A DNA stretch of 64,000 nt from Martinezella lusitana (GTDB taxonomy: Bacteria > Pseudomonadota > Alphaproteobacteria > Rhizobiales > Rhizobiaceae): assembly GCF_014207095.1 (NCBI RefSeq), contig NZ_JACHBG010000002.1:1-64000 (forward strand). Direction: 5' to 3'. Each line of letters begins with the position of its first letter. Position 1 is the stretch's first letter. Below, one piece after another: positions 54,647 to 63,887 of this stretch. The translations under genes were made by a program, and so were the position numbers. Under the pieces are notes generated by a model that had not been told where the DNA came from, did no database searches, and saw only the letters and a program-made list of their open reading frames with translations.

Positions 54647-54677
54647 AGATTGGAATAGGGCGGACTGCGGAGCATTC

Positions 54678-54817
54678 ACCTCCCCCTTGAGGGGGGAGGT
54701 CGCGCGGAATGTGCGGGTGGGGGTGGCCACCTCAGCGCATAGCGCTGCCGTTTTCGCGCGAGGAGGGATCACCCCACCCCGGACCTTTAGTCCGACCCTC
54801 CCCCTCAAGGGGAGGGT
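54678..54817. repeat. Composite palindromic element inside the operon
   Basis: About 140 bp. The left hairpin has ACCTCCCCC (54678) pairing with GGGGGAGGT (54692). The right hairpin has ACCCTCCCC (54795) pairing with GGGGAGGGT (54809). The two ends are inverted copies of each other, and an inner pair (GCGGGTGGGGGTG, CACCCCACCCCGG) nests within. Such miniature palindromes recur between rhizobial genes. The right end lies three bases before the next ATG and supplies its Shine-Dalgarno (GGGGAGGG). Confidence 0.75.
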
Positions 54818-54820
54818 GTC

Positions 54821-55894
54821 ATGACCTTCGATCCCACATCCCTTCGCCAATGGTGGCCCAAGCCATCAAATCCCCGCCCGATCGTAATCTTCGGTGCCGG
54901 CAGTATCGTCGGCGACGCGCATCTTCCGGCCTACAAGCAAGCTGGCTTCCCGGTTGCCGGTCTCTACGATCCGAATGTTGAAAAAGCGGCGGCGCTGGCT
55001 GCTCAATGGGGTATTCGCGCCTTTGCCTCCGAGGCTGAGGCATTGGCAGTCGAGAACGCCATTTTCGATCTCGCGACACCACCGGCTGCCCATGCGCCGA
55101 TCCTGTCGAAATTGCCGCGCGGCTCGTTCGCGCTGATCCAGAAACCGATGGGCAGCGATCTCGCCGGCGCCTCCGACATTCTGCGGGTCTGCCGCGAGCG
55201 AGACATCAAGGCGGCCGTCAATTTCCAGCTCCGCTTCGCGCCGATGATGCTGGCGCTCTACGATGCCGTTAAGAAGGGCTATCTCGGCGAGGTCGTCGAT
55301 TTCGATGCCTGGTTGGCGCTTGCCACACCCTGGGGGGTGTGGCCCTTCCTGAAAGGCTTGCCGCGGATCGAGATCGCCATGCACTCGATCCATTATCTCG
55401 ATTTCGTTCGCGGACTGCTCGGCAATCCTCAAGGGGTTCATGCCAAGACCATCGGCCATCCCAATCACGAAGTCGCCCAGACCCGGACGGCGGCGATCCT
55501 CGACTATGGCGACAAGGTGCGCTGCGTGCTCTCGGTCAATCACGACCATGATTTCGGCCGCAAGTTCCAGGCCTGCGAGTTTCGCATCGCCGGCACCAAG
55601 GGCGCCGCCTATATCAAGCTCGGCGTCAATCTCGACTATCCGCGTGGCGAGCCGGACGAGCTCTGGATCCGCCCCGAAGGCGGCAGCGATTGGGTCGAGG
55701 TCAAGTTGGAAGGCGCCTGGTTCCCGGACGCCTTCGTCAACCGCATGGCAAACCTGCAGCGTTTCGCATCCGGCGAAGATCAGGAGTTGATCGGCTCCGT
55801 TGAGGATGCCTGGCAGACCATGGCCCTCGTCGAGGCCGCTTATCGGTCGAGCGCCGCGCCGGCGACGCCGATTGCAGAACTTCCGAAGGCTTGA
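54821..55894 (+). CDS. Gfo/Idh/MocA family oxidoreductase
   Basis: 357 residues. A Rossmann N-domain has VIFGAGSIVGDAHLPAYKQA, with the conserved GAGxIxxxxHLPA, LYDPNVEKAAALA and ALIQKPMGSD (a variant of the EKP motif with glutamine instead of glutamate). The C-terminal substrate domain includes IEIAMHSIHYLDFVRGLLG. These NAD(P)-dependent enzymes oxidise sugars, inositols or sugar acids. It probably acts on the imported sugar or a later keto acid. The gene follows the palindromic element with a 3-base spacer, so its ribosome site is that of the repeat. Confidence 0.88.
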   Translation: MTFDPTSLRQWWPKPSNPRPIVIFGAGSIVGDAHLPAYKQAGFPVAGLYDPNVEKAAALAAQWGIRAFASEAEALAVENAIFDLATPPAAHAPILSKLPRGSFALIQKPMGSDLAGASDILRVCRERDIKAAVNFQLRFAPMMLALYDAVKKGYLGEVVDFDAWLALATPWGVWPFLKGLPRIEIAMHSIHYLDFVRGLLGNPQGVHAKTIGHPNHEVAQTRTAAILDYGDKVRCVLSVNHDHDFGRKFQACEFRIAGTKGAAYIKLGVNLDYPRGEPDELWIRPEGGSDWVEVKLEGAWFPDAFVNRMANLQRFASGEDQELIGSVEDAWQTMALVEAAYRSSAAPATPIAELPKA

Positions 55895-55897
55895 GGA

Positions 55898-56359
55898 ATG
55901 GCAGAACAGACCATCTATTTCGAAGACTACGAACTCGGCCATGTCAGGGTGACCACCGGACGGACGATCACCGAGACCGATTTCGTCGTTCATGCCGGTC
56001 ACACAGGCGATTTCTTCCCGCATCATATGGACGCGGAATTCGCCAAGACCTTGCCCGGCGGCCAGCGCATTGCGCATGGCACGATGATCTTTGCGATCGG
56101 CGTCGGCCTCACGGCTTCGCTGATCAATCCCGTCGCCTTTTCCTATGGTTACGACCGGCTGCGCTTCGTCCGCCCGGTACATATCGGCGATACGATCCGC
56201 ACGCGCGTTACCATTTCGGCGAAGGAGGACGATCCGAAGCGTCCGGCGTCCGGCCGTGTTGTCGAGCGCTGTGAGGTGCTGAACCAGCGCAACGAAGTCG
56301 TGCTTGCCGCCGATCATATCCTGGTCGTCGAGCGCAAAACCGGCGCGGAGAAGGCATGA
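55898..56359 (+). CDS. MaoC-like dehydratase (MaoC-2)
   Basis: 153 residues, hotdog fold. The hydratase-type motif D-x-x-P-x-H-x-D is present as DFFPHHMD near residue 45, so the catalytic aspartate and histidine are kept but the usual asparagine is phenylalanine. It continues [15 protein letters not shown] and [20 protein letters not shown]. It shares the latter block with MaoC-1 in the opposite arm, so the two could be paralogues forming a heteromer. It begins 3 bp after the oxidoreductase and overlaps the next gene by four bases (ATGA). Confidence 0.88.
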   Translation: MAEQTIYFEDYELGHVRVTTGRTITETDFVVHAGHTGDFFPHHMDAEFAKTLPGGQRIAHGTMIFAIGVGLTASLINPVAFSYGYDRLRFVRPVHIGDTIRTRVTISAKEDDPKRPASGRVVERCEVLNQRNEVVLAADHILVVERKTGAEKA

Positions 56360-57504
56360 TGGTGAAGCTCCCCATGACGAAACTTAAGGGAATGACGTGG
56401 TCGCATCCTCGCGGCTACGATCCGATGGTCGCCTGCTCGAAGCAATGGCAGGAAAAGACCGGCGTCGAGATCAGTTGGGAAAAGCGCTCGCTGCAGGATT
56501 TCGAGACCTTTCCGGTGGAAGAGCTCGCCGCCCAATACGACCTCATCGTCATCGATCACCCGCATGTTGGCCAGATCACGCGCGAGAACTGCCTGCTGCC
56601 GCTCGATGATGCTGCTCATGCTGATGAACTTGCGGCGATCGCGGCGGGCACGGTCGGACGCTCCTATCCGAGCTACAATTGGCAGGGGCGCCAGTGGGCC
56701 TTTCCGCTCGATGCGGCGACGCAGGTGCAAGCCTATCGGCCGGATCAACTGAGCGCGCCGGTCAAGGATCTCTCTGAGTTCGTGATGCTCGCCAAGGAGG
56801 GCAGGGCGATCCTGCCGATGCGGCCGCCGCACTCGCTGATGACCTTCATCACGCTGGCTGCCCATCTCGGCACGCCCTGCAGCGTCCAAGGCCCGGATTT
56901 CATCGCCAAAGCGGATGGCGAAGCAGTGCTTGACAGGATAGAGCGGCTCGTCGCGGGCATGGATGTCAGCTGCTACGAGATGGATCCGATCGCCGTGCTT
57001 GACGTGATGGGTAAGCCCGGCAGCCCCTATGTGGCGTCGCCCTTCATCTATGGCTACGTGAATTATTCCTTTGAAGGCTTCAGACAGGCGCGGATTGCCT
57101 TTGCGGATATGCCTGTCATCGATGGCCGCGCCCCGAATGGCTCAGCGCTGGGCGGTACGGGCATTGCCGTCTCGGCACGTACGCAGGCTCCTGAAGAGGC
57201 AAAGGCCTTTGCCCGTTGGATCGCCGGCGGGCCGGTGCAAGCGGGCATTTATGCAAATGGAAACGGTCAGCCGGGCCATGCCGACGCCTGGGTCAGCGAT
57301 GCGGTCAATGCACCGGCGCTCGACTTTTACCGCAACACGCGCGCCACCTTGAAGGGTGCCTATGTACGGCCGCGGCATGACGGCTACATGGCATTTCAAA
57401 GCGACGCATCCGAGATGATTAGCGATGGACTGCGAAGCGGCGAGCGGCATACAGTCCTCATCGATAGGCTGAACCGCCGCTTCGCGCAGTCCTTCGAAGC
57501 ATAA
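56356..57504 (+). CDS. Solute-binding-protein-fold protein lacking a signal peptide
   Basis: 382 residues that resemble family-1 extracellular binding proteins across their length: [63 protein letters not shown], and the C-terminal [20 protein letters not shown]. The first beta-strand begins only about eight residues after the start, so there is no room for a signal peptide and no lipobox. No in-frame upstream extension is possible since the gene overlaps maoC by ATGA. It should therefore stay in the cytosol, perhaps as a sensor, substrate carrier or enzyme derived from a binding protein. Confidence 0.8.
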   Translation: MMVKLPMTKLKGMTWSHPRGYDPMVACSKQWQEKTGVEISWEKRSLQDFETFPVEELAAQYDLIVIDHPHVGQITRENCLLPLDDAAHADELAAIAAGTVGRSYPSYNWQGRQWAFPLDAATQVQAYRPDQLSAPVKDLSEFVMLAKEGRAILPMRPPHSLMTFITLAAHLGTPCSVQGPDFIAKADGEAVLDRIERLVAGMDVSCYEMDPIAVLDVMGKPGSPYVASPFIYGYVNYSFEGFRQARIAFADMPVIDGRAPNGSALGGTGIAVSARTQAPEEAKAFARWIAGGPVQAGIYANGNGQPGHADAWVSDAVNAPALDFYRNTRATLKGAYVRPRHDGYMAFQSDASEMISDGLRSGERHTVLIDRLNRRFAQSFEA

Positions 57505-57609
57505 GCGCGAGGCTGCGCCAACTGATTGTTATTGCTTGATCTTGTCCACGTTAGTGGCCATGCGGCCGAGATGGATGGGATCATAGTTCCCGAAGAAAGG
57601 ATCAGAATC

Positions 57610-58341
57610 ATGGGTCACGGGTTGGAAGGCAAGAAGGTCGTCATCACGGCGGCAGGGCAGGGCATCGGCCGGGCATCGGCAGAGCGCTTCATCTCGCTTG
57701 GCGCACATGTCTACGCCACCGATATCAACGAGCAGACGCTTTCCACGCTTGATGGCGCCACCAAGCATGTGTTGAACGTGCTCGACAGTGCCGCCGTCAA
57801 GGCCTACGCCGACGAGATTGGCCCAATCGATGTGCTCTTCAATTGCGCCGGTTTCGTCCATGCCGGCACGATCCTCGACTGCGAGGAGAAGGACTGGGAT
57901 TTCTCCTTCAACCTCAATGCCAAGGCGATGTACGTGACGTGCCGCACCTTCCTGCCGGGCATGCTGGAGAAGGGCAAGGGTTCGATCGTCAATATGGCTT
58001 CGGTCGCATCCAGTGTGAAGGGCGTGCCCAATCGCTTCGCTTATTGCGCTTCCAAGGCCGCCGTCATCGGGCTCACCAAATCGATCGCCGCAGATTTCGT
58101 TGCCAAGGGTATCCGCGCCAACGCCATTTGCCCCGGCACCGTCGACAGCCCCTCGCTCCATGATCGGTTGCGGGCAACCGGCGACTACGACAAGGCAATG
58201 AAAGACTTTATCGCCCGGCAGCCGATGGGCCGCATCGCGACTGCAGAAGAGATCGCCGCGCTGGTGACCTATCTCGCCGGCGACGAGGCGGGCTTCACGA
58301 CAGGCCAGACGCACGTCATCGACGGCGGCTGGACGGGCTGA
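57610..58341 (+). CDS. SDR oxidoreductase (3-hydroxybutyrate DH type 2 / 2-keto-3-deoxy-L-fuconate DH-like)
   Basis: 243 residues from ATG 57610 with AAGGAT upstream. The cofactor loop is TAAGQGIGRAS, the NAG motif is NCAGFVHAG, and the catalytic YxxxK is YCASKAA. The C-terminus is GQTHVIDGGWTG. The TAAGQGIGRA pattern and length match the DHRS6/BDH2 group, whose bacterial members oxidise 2-keto-3-deoxy-L-fuconate. That agrees with an acid-sugar dehydratase and mutarotase upstream. It ends the right arm, with a strong terminator 20 bp after the stop and about 105 bp after the preceding gene. Confidence 0.88.
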   Translation: MGHGLEGKKVVITAAGQGIGRASAERFISLGAHVYATDINEQTLSTLDGATKHVLNVLDSAAVKAYADEIGPIDVLFNCAGFVHAGTILDCEEKDWDFSFNLNAKAMYVTCRTFLPGMLEKGKGSIVNMASVASSVKGVPNRFAYCASKAAVIGLTKSIAADFVAKGIRANAICPGTVDSPSLHDRLRATGDYDKAMKDFIARQPMGRIATAEEIAALVTYLAGDEAGFTTGQTHVIDGGWTG

Positions 58342-58361
58342 GGTTTCTTTCCATGACGCAA

Positions 58362-58390
58362 AAGGCCCCGTATTGCGGGGCCTTCTCTTA
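58362..58390 (+). terminator. Terminator of the right catabolic arm
   Basis: AAGGCCCCG and CGGGGCCTT form a perfect 9-bp stem with a 5-base loop, followed by a short T-rich stretch. Confidence 0.85.
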
Positions 58391-58449
58391 TTTGCCACTC
58401 TCGTCGGCGAGTCGGTTTCCGACAGGCAATCTGCAATAGGGAGAGCGGC

Positions 58450-59124
58450 ATGGATGTACATGGACAATTGCGTCATTCCAGATGGCTGGTCTTCTGGCGC
58501 AAGCATCATGTGATCGTGCTTTCCGTGCTCGCCGGTATTGCCGTCTTCTTGCTTCTGACATCGCGTGCCTTCAACGCCGGCAATCTTCTGATTGCATGGG
58601 ATACGACTGCGGTCGTCTTTATCGTCTACAGCCTCATTCGAATGCTGACGGCCGATGCGCAGCGCATCCGCAAGCGCTCCGCCGACCTCGATTTCTCGGA
58701 TGGGTTTCTGCTGTTCCTGTCGATCGCAGCGGCACTTGCGAGCATCGGCGGCATCGCGCTCGATCTGCTGGGGGTCAAGGATGCCCCGCCGGAAGTCGCC
58801 TTTTTCCGCGTGATGATGGCGATCGTGACGATTCTGATCTCATGGAGCTTCCTGCACACGCTGTTCACCATCCATTATGCGCACCGGTTCTACAGCACTC
58901 CCGGCAAGGGGCAGGGGCTGAAATTCGCCGAGCCGGTGGAGGAGCCGATCTATTGGGACTTCCTCTACTTCTCCTTCACCATCGGTGTAGCCGCGCAGAC
59001 CGCCGATATCGGCATTTCCACCGTTTCGATGCGTAAGCTGGCGCTTTTGCACGCCATCCTGTCTTTCCTGTTCAACACAACGATTCTGGCGCTCGCCATA
59101 AATGTCGGGGCAAGCCTGATCTAG
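58450..59124 (+). CDS. DUF1345 family membrane protein
   Basis: 224 residues with about five hydrophobic helices (VIVLSVLAGIAVFLLLTS, LIAWDTTAVVFIVYSLI, GFLLFLSIAAALASIGGIAL, VMMAIVTILISWSFLHTLFT, ALLHAILSFLFNTTILALAI). The conserved FTIHYAHRFY and YWDFLYFSFTIGVAAQTADI stretches match DUF1345. The latter resembles a two-helix ion-channel-like element, but no function is established. It has its own transcription start after the previous terminator; GGGAGAGCGGC precedes the ATG. Confidence 0.88.
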   Translation: MDVHGQLRHSRWLVFWRKHHVIVLSVLAGIAVFLLLTSRAFNAGNLLIAWDTTAVVFIVYSLIRMLTADAQRIRKRSADLDFSDGFLLFLSIAAALASIGGIALDLLGVKDAPPEVAFFRVMMAIVTILISWSFLHTLFTIHYAHRFYSTPGKGQGLKFAEPVEEPIYWDFLYFSFTIGVAAQTADIGISTVSMRKLALLHAILSFLFNTTILALAINVGASLI

Positions 59125-59157
59125 GCTCGCCCCGAAAGCGACCGGTGGCTGATCTCG

Positions 59158-59331
59158 TCAAAGGGCGGCGTTGCCGGCCATGACGGCCAGGATCAGGAAC
59201 ACCAGGAAGATGATCAGGAAGATGGCGAACAGAACGCGTGCAATGGTTGCTGTTGCCGCTGATACGCCCGAAAAGCCGAAAAAGCCGCTGACCAGCGAAA
59301 TCACAAAGAAAATGAGAGCCCATTTCAGCAT
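59158..59331 (-). CDS. DUF1328 (UPF0391) small membrane protein
   Basis: 57 residues, short enough to be overlooked. It begins [20 protein letters not shown] and ends [12 protein letters not shown], with two hydrophobic helices and the family hallmark [14 protein letters not shown] between them. GGAG lies seven bases upstream of the ATG. DUF1328 proteins are stress-associated small inner-membrane proteins (E. coli YtjA family) of unknown role. It is convergent with the DUF1345 gene, 33 bp apart. Confidence 0.9.
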   Translation of the reverse strand: MLKWALIFFVISLVSGFFGFSGVSAATATIARVLFAIFLIIFLVFLILAVMAGNAAL

Positions 59332-59482
59332 TAGCAATCTCCTCTGCGTTGTACTTCTTGAAGACGCGGGAGGAGGGTGAATTGTTCCGATGGCGTTTCG
59401 ATTAAGGCCCGATTCTGCTGGTTAAGGCTGGATCGGGCCTCGTTCACATTGGGGCTTGCCGGCCCTTCGCATGGCTCAGGGC

Positions 59483-59533
59483 GTTCGGCGCTGTAATCGA
59501 TCCACTGGATCGATTTCTTCGGCTACGCCGAAC
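59483..59533. repeat. Nested palindrome downstream of the aminobutyraldehyde dehydrogenase gene
   Basis: Outer arms GTTCGGCG (59483) and CGCCGAAC (59526) enclose an inner near-perfect palindrome AATCGATCCA-C-TGGATCGATT (59495-59515). It begins six bases after the dehydrogenase stop (59540, minus strand). It could be a terminator or a member of another intergenic palindrome family. Confidence 0.6.
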
Positions 59534-59539
59534 CGCACC

Positions 59540-60967
59540 TCACCCATGATTGATCATCACATGCCGCACGGCGGTATAATCTTCGATCGCGTAGACTGAC
59601 ATATCCTTGCCGTAGCCGGATTGCTTCAGGCCGCCATGCGGCATTTCGTTGACCAGCATGAAATGGGTGTTGATCCAGGTGCAGCCATATTGCAGGCGGG
59701 CGGCCGTCTGCATGCCGCGGCTGATGTCTTTGGTCCAAACCGAGGAGGCGAGGCCGTAGTCGCTATCATTGGCCCAGGTGACGGCGTCGTCGGGGTTGGT
59801 GAAGCGCGTTACGGAGACAACGGGGCCGAAGACTTCGCGGCGGACAATCTCGTCGTCCTGTGTGGCGCCGGCGACGACCGTCGGGGCGTAGAAAAAGCCG
59901 CGTTCGCCGGAGATCTTGCCGCCGGTGGTGATTTCCATGTGTTTGTGTTCGGCGGCGCGGGTAACGAAACTTTCGACGCGGTCGCGCTGCCGCTTGGAGA
60001 TCAGCGGGCCGATTTCGTTTTCGGTATCGTCGGCAAGGTTGAACTTGATGCTGGAGACGGCGGACGTCAAATCGGCAACGAAATTGTCGTAGACCTTGGC
60101 GTCGGCATAGATGCGGCAGGCGGCGGTGCAATCCTGGCCGGCATTGTAATAGCCGAAGGTGCGGATGCCTGACACGACGGCGTCGATATCGGCATCGTCG
60201 AAGACGATGACGGGGGCCTTGCCACCGAGTTCGAGATGCGTGCGCTTCACGGTCTTGGCTGCGGCCTGCAAGACCTTCTTGCCGGTGGCAACGTCGCCGG
60301 TGATGGAAACCATGCTGATCTTCGGGTGGTTGATCAGCGCGTTGCCGACGCTCTCGCCGCGGCCGAGGATGACGTTGACGACGCCTTCCGGCAGGACATC
60401 CGCCAACAGCTTTGCCATCTTCAGCGCCGTCAATGGCGTCTGCTCGGAGGGCTTGAAGACGACGGTGTTGCCGCCTGATATCGCCGGCGCCAGCTTCCAG
60501 GCCATCATCATCATCGGATAGTTCCAGGGCGCGATGGAGCCGACGATGCCGATCGGATCGCGGCGGATCATCGAGGTATGTCCGGGCAGATACTCGCCGG
60601 CGACCGGGCCGTGCAGGTTGCGCACCGCGCCGGCAAAGAAGCGGTAGCAGTCGACGATTGCCGGAATCTCATCATTGAGCACGGCGTTGATCGGCTTGCC
60701 GCAATTCAGCGCCTCAAGCGCCGCGAAGCCTTGGGCATCCCGCTCGATGGCATCGGCGATCTTGAGGAGATAGGTCGAGCGCTGACTGGGTGTGGTCTGC
60801 GACCAGCTCTTGAAGGCTTTTTCCGCGGCGTCGACGGCGGCATCGATCTGGCCGAGGGAAGCCTCTGGCAGACTGAGCACGGCCTCGCCGGTCTTCGGGT
60901 TAAGAACGCGTTCCTCCGTTTCGGTGCCGGCTTCGAAGCGGGAGCCGATCAGCATCTGGGTATCCAT
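59540..60967 (-). CDS. patD: Gamma-aminobutyraldehyde dehydrogenase
   Basis: 475 residues, the PatD/YdcW branch of aldehyde dehydrogenases. The start is ATG 60967 with GGGAGAG upstream. [20 protein letters not shown] lies near residue 145, the general base E246 is in HLELGGKAP, and the catalytic C280 is in [11 protein letters not shown]. It oxidises 4-aminobutanal from putrescine to GABA, using NAD. In E. coli this gene follows ydcSTUV, and the same order is seen here. That synteny supports the putrescine assignment over betaine aldehyde dehydrogenase. Confidence 0.9.
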   Translation of the reverse strand: MDTQMLIGSRFEAGTETEERVLNPKTGEAVLSLPEASLGQIDAAVDAAEKAFKSWSQTTPSQRSTYLLKIADAIERDAQGFAALEALNCGKPINAVLNDEIPAIVDCYRFFAGAVRNLHGPVAGEYLPGHTSMIRRDPIGIVGSIAPWNYPMMMMAWKLAPAISGGNTVVFKPSEQTPLTALKMAKLLADVLPEGVVNVILGRGESVGNALINHPKISMVSITGDVATGKKVLQAAAKTVKRTHLELGGKAPVIVFDDADIDAVVSGIRTFGYYNAGQDCTAACRIYADAKVYDNFVADLTSAVSSIKFNLADDTENEIGPLISKRQRDRVESFVTRAAEHKHMEITTGGKISGERGFFYAPTVVAGATQDDEIVRREVFGPVVSVTRFTNPDDAVTWANDSDYGLASSVWTKDISRGMQTAARLQYGCTWINTHFMLVNEMPHGGLKQSGYGKDMSVYAIEDYTAVRHVMINHG

Positions 60968-60980
60968 TATTCTCTCCCTT

Positions 60981-61796
60981 TTATTTGCCGCTGCCGGCGA
61001 TCTGGTCGCCGTCGCGGGTAAGATAGTAGGCTGCCAGGATCGGCAGGAAGGTGACAAGCACGACGACCATGGCGACGACGTTGGTAACGGGTCGTTGGCG
61101 CGGGCGAATGAGTTCCTCAAGCATCCAGATCGGTAGCGTCATCTGCTGGCCGCCGGTGAAGGTGGTGACGATGACCTCGTCAAAGGACAGCGCGAAGGCG
61201 AGCATGCCACCGGCAAGCAGCGCCGTGCCGATATTGGGCAGGACGACATGGCGGAAGGTCTGGAAGCCATCGGCGCCAAGATCCATCGACGCCTCGATCA
61301 GCGAGCCGGAGGTACGACGGAAACGGGCGACGGCATTGTTATAGACCACGACGACACAGAAGGTCGCATGGCCGAGAACGATCGTCCAGACCGAGAACGG
61401 GATATCGAACAGGCTAAAGGCGGAGCGCAGCGCGATGCCGGTGATGATGCCGGGAAGCGCGATCGGCAGGATAACCAGCAGCGAGATCGCCTCGCGGCCG
61501 AAGAACTTCGTCTGGCTGACGGCGGCGGCGCAGAGCGTGCCGAGCAGCAGAGCGATCGCGGTTGCTATGGTTGCCACCTGGACGGAGAGCGCCAGCGAAG
61601 ACCAGATGTCCGGCCGGTTCCAGGCAATGCCGAACCATTGCAGCGTGAAGCCCGGCGGCGGCCACTGGTAGCTCTTTTCTTCCGTCGTGAAGGCATAGAC
61701 GAAGATCAGCAGGATCGGCAGGTGCAGGAAGAGCAGGCCACCGGCGGCTGCGGCTTTCAGCGGAAAGGAGGCGCGTTGGCCACGATCAGAGCGCAT
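60981..61796 (-). CDS. ydcV: Polyamine-type ABC transporter permease (YdcV/PotI-like)
   Basis: 271 residues from ATG 61796 ([20 protein letters not shown]). Six helices are expected, beginning with [19 protein letters not shown]. The EAA-type loop is [20 protein letters not shown], of the spermidine/putrescine (PotC/PotI) kind. Its start overlaps the end of the partner permease by 11 bases. It lies 13 bp before patD in transcription order. Confidence 0.9.
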   Translation of the reverse strand: MRSDRGQRASFPLKAAAAGGLLFLHLPILLIFVYAFTTEEKSYQWPPPGFTLQWFGIAWNRPDIWSSLALSVQVATIATAIALLLGTLCAAAVSQTKFFGREAISLLVILPIALPGIITGIALRSAFSLFDIPFSVWTIVLGHATFCVVVVYNNAVARFRRTSGSLIEASMDLGADGFQTFRHVVLPNIGTALLAGGMLAFALSFDEVIVTTFTGGQQMTLPIWMLEELIRPRQRPVTNVVAMVVVLVTFLPILAAYYLTRDGDQIAGSGK

Positions 61797-62760
61797 CGAA
61801 AGCTCCCTGCTTTTTGGCGATCCAGAGATAGAAGGCCATGATGACGATGGGCACGACCGAGAAGGCGGCGGCGAGCGGCACGTTGCCGGCCGTGCCCTGC
61901 TGTGCATAGACAGCCTGGCCGATGAAGAGGCGCGAGGAACCGACGATCTGCGGGATGATGTAATCGCCCAAGGTCAGCGAGAAGGTGAAGATGGAGCCGG
62001 CGACGACGCCGGGCAGCGCGAGCGGCAACAGCACCGTGCGGAAAGTCTGGTTCGGCGTGGCGCCCAAGTCCGACGAGGCTTCCAGCAGATTCGCCGGCAC
62101 GCGCTCGAGAGCGGCTTGGGTTGGCAGGATCATGTAGGGCAGCCAGATATAGACGAAGACAAGGAAGGTGCCGATATAGCTGACCGACAGCGAGTTGCCG
62201 CCGATGACGGGCAGGGTGAGCACGCCGTCGAGCAGCCAGCCGAGATGCAGCTTGGCGAAGATCCAGGTGAGGATGCCTTCCTTGGCGAGGATCAGCTTCC
62301 AGGCATAGACCTTCACAAGATAGCTCGACCACAGCGGCAGCATGATGCCGAGATAGAACAGGGCCTTCCATTTGCCCTGCGCATAGCGGGCGGCATAGTA
62401 GGCGATGGGGAAGGCGACCAGGGCCGAGGCGATGGTGACGAGTGCGGCCATGACCACCGTGCGCACGATGATGTCGAAATTCGTCGAATTCAGCAGCTGC
62501 GCATAGGTCGAGAGCGTGAATTCGTAGTTCACCAACCCCGAGAAATCGTCGATCGAGAAGAAGCTCTGCAGCAGCAGCGCGATCAGCGAGCCGATATAGA
62601 TGACGCCGAGCCAGAGCAGCGGCGGCGTCAGCATCAAGAACAGGAGCAGCTTCGGGCGGCGCCAGAAGAGATCAGAGAGGCGGCCGAAGATACCGCCGCG
62701 GCGCGGCAGGATCGAGGCCGGCACTTGGCTCGACGAGGTGGGGAAGGCTGCGGCGTTCAT
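61786..62760 (-). CDS. ydcU: Polyamine-type ABC transporter permease (YdcU/PotH-like)
   Basis: 324 residues. A cytosolic N-terminus of about 40 residues ([20 protein letters not shown]) is followed by [20 protein letters not shown] and further helices. The EAA loop is [20 protein letters not shown], and a [19 protein letters not shown] stretch near the end is typical of PotB/PotH permeases. Its start overlaps the ATPase stop by four bases. Confidence 0.91.
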   Translation of the reverse strand: MNAAAFPTSSSQVPASILPRRGGIFGRLSDLFWRRPKLLLFLMLTPPLLWLGVIYIGSLIALLLQSFFSIDDFSGLVNYEFTLSTYAQLLNSTNFDIIVRTVVMAALVTIASALVAFPIAYYAARYAQGKWKALFYLGIMLPLWSSYLVKVYAWKLILAKEGILTWIFAKLHLGWLLDGVLTLPVIGGNSLSVSYIGTFLVFVYIWLPYMILPTQAALERVPANLLEASSDLGATPNQTFRTVLLPLALPGVVAGSIFTFSLTLGDYIIPQIVGSSRLFIGQAVYAQQGTAGNVPLAAAFSVVPIVIMAFYLWIAKKQGAFDAL

Positions 62761-63743
62761 GCGGCGTCATCCATGTAGTGCACATCCGCCGGCAGCCATG
62801 CGAGGCGGACGGATGCGCCGGTATCCGGGGCCGATTGCCCGGCGGGCACGGTCACATGCAGGCGGGCGCCATTCGCTTCGACCGAGAGGCGGGTAGCGGC
62901 ACCGAGAAAGCTCGTCGCTTTCACGGTCGCCGCCACGCCGCTCTCCTCAGTCAACCGGATGGCTTCGGGGCGCAGGCTGGCCCAGCGCCGCTCGCCGCCG
63001 AGCGACGACATGGTTTCGGGGGCGATAACGTTCGAAGAGCCGACGAAATCGGCGACGAAGCGGGTCTTCGGTCGTTGATAGATATCGTGCGGCGTGCCCT
63101 GCTGCACGATGCGGCCGTCGTTGAAGACGGCGACGCGGTCGGCCATGGAAAGCGCCTCGCCCTGATCGTGGGTGACGAAGACGAAGGTGATGCCGAGTGC
63201 CCGCTGCAGGCTTTTCAGCTCCTCCTGCATCTGCTCGCGCAGTTTCAGGTCGAGAGCGCCGAGCGGCTCATCGAGCAGCAGTACCTTCGGCTTGTTGACC
63301 AGAGCGCGGGCGAGCGCCACGCGCTGGCGCTGGCCGCCGGAGAGCTGGCCGGGGCGGCGGGCGCCATAGCCGGGCATTTTAACCAGTTCCAGCGCCTGTT
63401 CGGCGGCACGCACTCTTTCGGTCTTGCCGACACCCTTGACCATCAGCCCATAGGCGACGTTGTCGAGGATGTTGAGATGCGGAAACAGCGCATAATCCTG
63501 GAAGACGGTGTTGACGTTGCGCCTATAGGGCGGCACGCCTTCGGCAGTCTCGCCGAAGATCTCGATATGGCCGCCCGTCGGCTGCTCGAAGCCGGCGATC
63601 AGCCTGAGGCAGGTGGTCTTGCCGGAACCGGAAGGGCCGAGCATGGCGAAGAATTCGCCGGGCGCGATCTCCAGATCGACACGGTCCACGGCGCGGACCT
63701 GGCCGAAATGGCGCGACACCTGCTGGAAACGAACGGCGTTCAT
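62757..63743 (-). CDS. ydcT: Polyamine-type ABC transporter ATP-binding protein (YdcT/PotA-like)
   Basis: 328 residues. Walker A is LGPSGSGKTTCLRLIAG near residue 36, then VFQDYALFPHL, the signature [14 protein letters not shown], Walker B LLLDEPLGALDL and the H-loop FVTHDQGEALSM. The GSGKTT loop, FQDYALFPHL and LGALDLKLRE are the PotA-style variants and differ from the MalK-type ATPases elsewhere in the window. A TOBE domain follows. It is translated before the two permeases, with four-base overlap. Confidence 0.93.
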   Translation of the reverse strand: MNAVRFQQVSRHFGQVRAVDRVDLEIAPGEFFAMLGPSGSGKTTCLRLIAGFEQPTGGHIEIFGETAEGVPPYRRNVNTVFQDYALFPHLNILDNVAYGLMVKGVGKTERVRAAEQALELVKMPGYGARRPGQLSGGQRQRVALARALVNKPKVLLLDEPLGALDLKLREQMQEELKSLQRALGITFVFVTHDQGEALSMADRVAVFNDGRIVQQGTPHDIYQRPKTRFVADFVGSSNVIAPETMSSLGGERRWASLRPEAIRLTEESGVAATVKATSFLGAATRLSVEANGARLHVTVPAGQSAPDTGASVRLAWLPADVHYMDDAA

Positions 63744-63887
63744 TGGTTTCTCCAGGGATATGCAATGTGTTTGAAACGATGTCAGCCGGACCGGATCAGT
63801 ATCTGGTCTGCTGTGGGAGCCGGCGCATCAGCGTGCCGGCAGGGTCGCCGCTCCGCACTCGGAGTGGCGAAGGCCAGTGTCGGCGCC

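Noticed and set aside
54866..56317. 483-codon open frame antisense to the oxidoreductase and MaoC-2
   Set aside because: Same codon-bias mirror; the plus strand has Rossmann and MaoC motifs with tight operon spacing.
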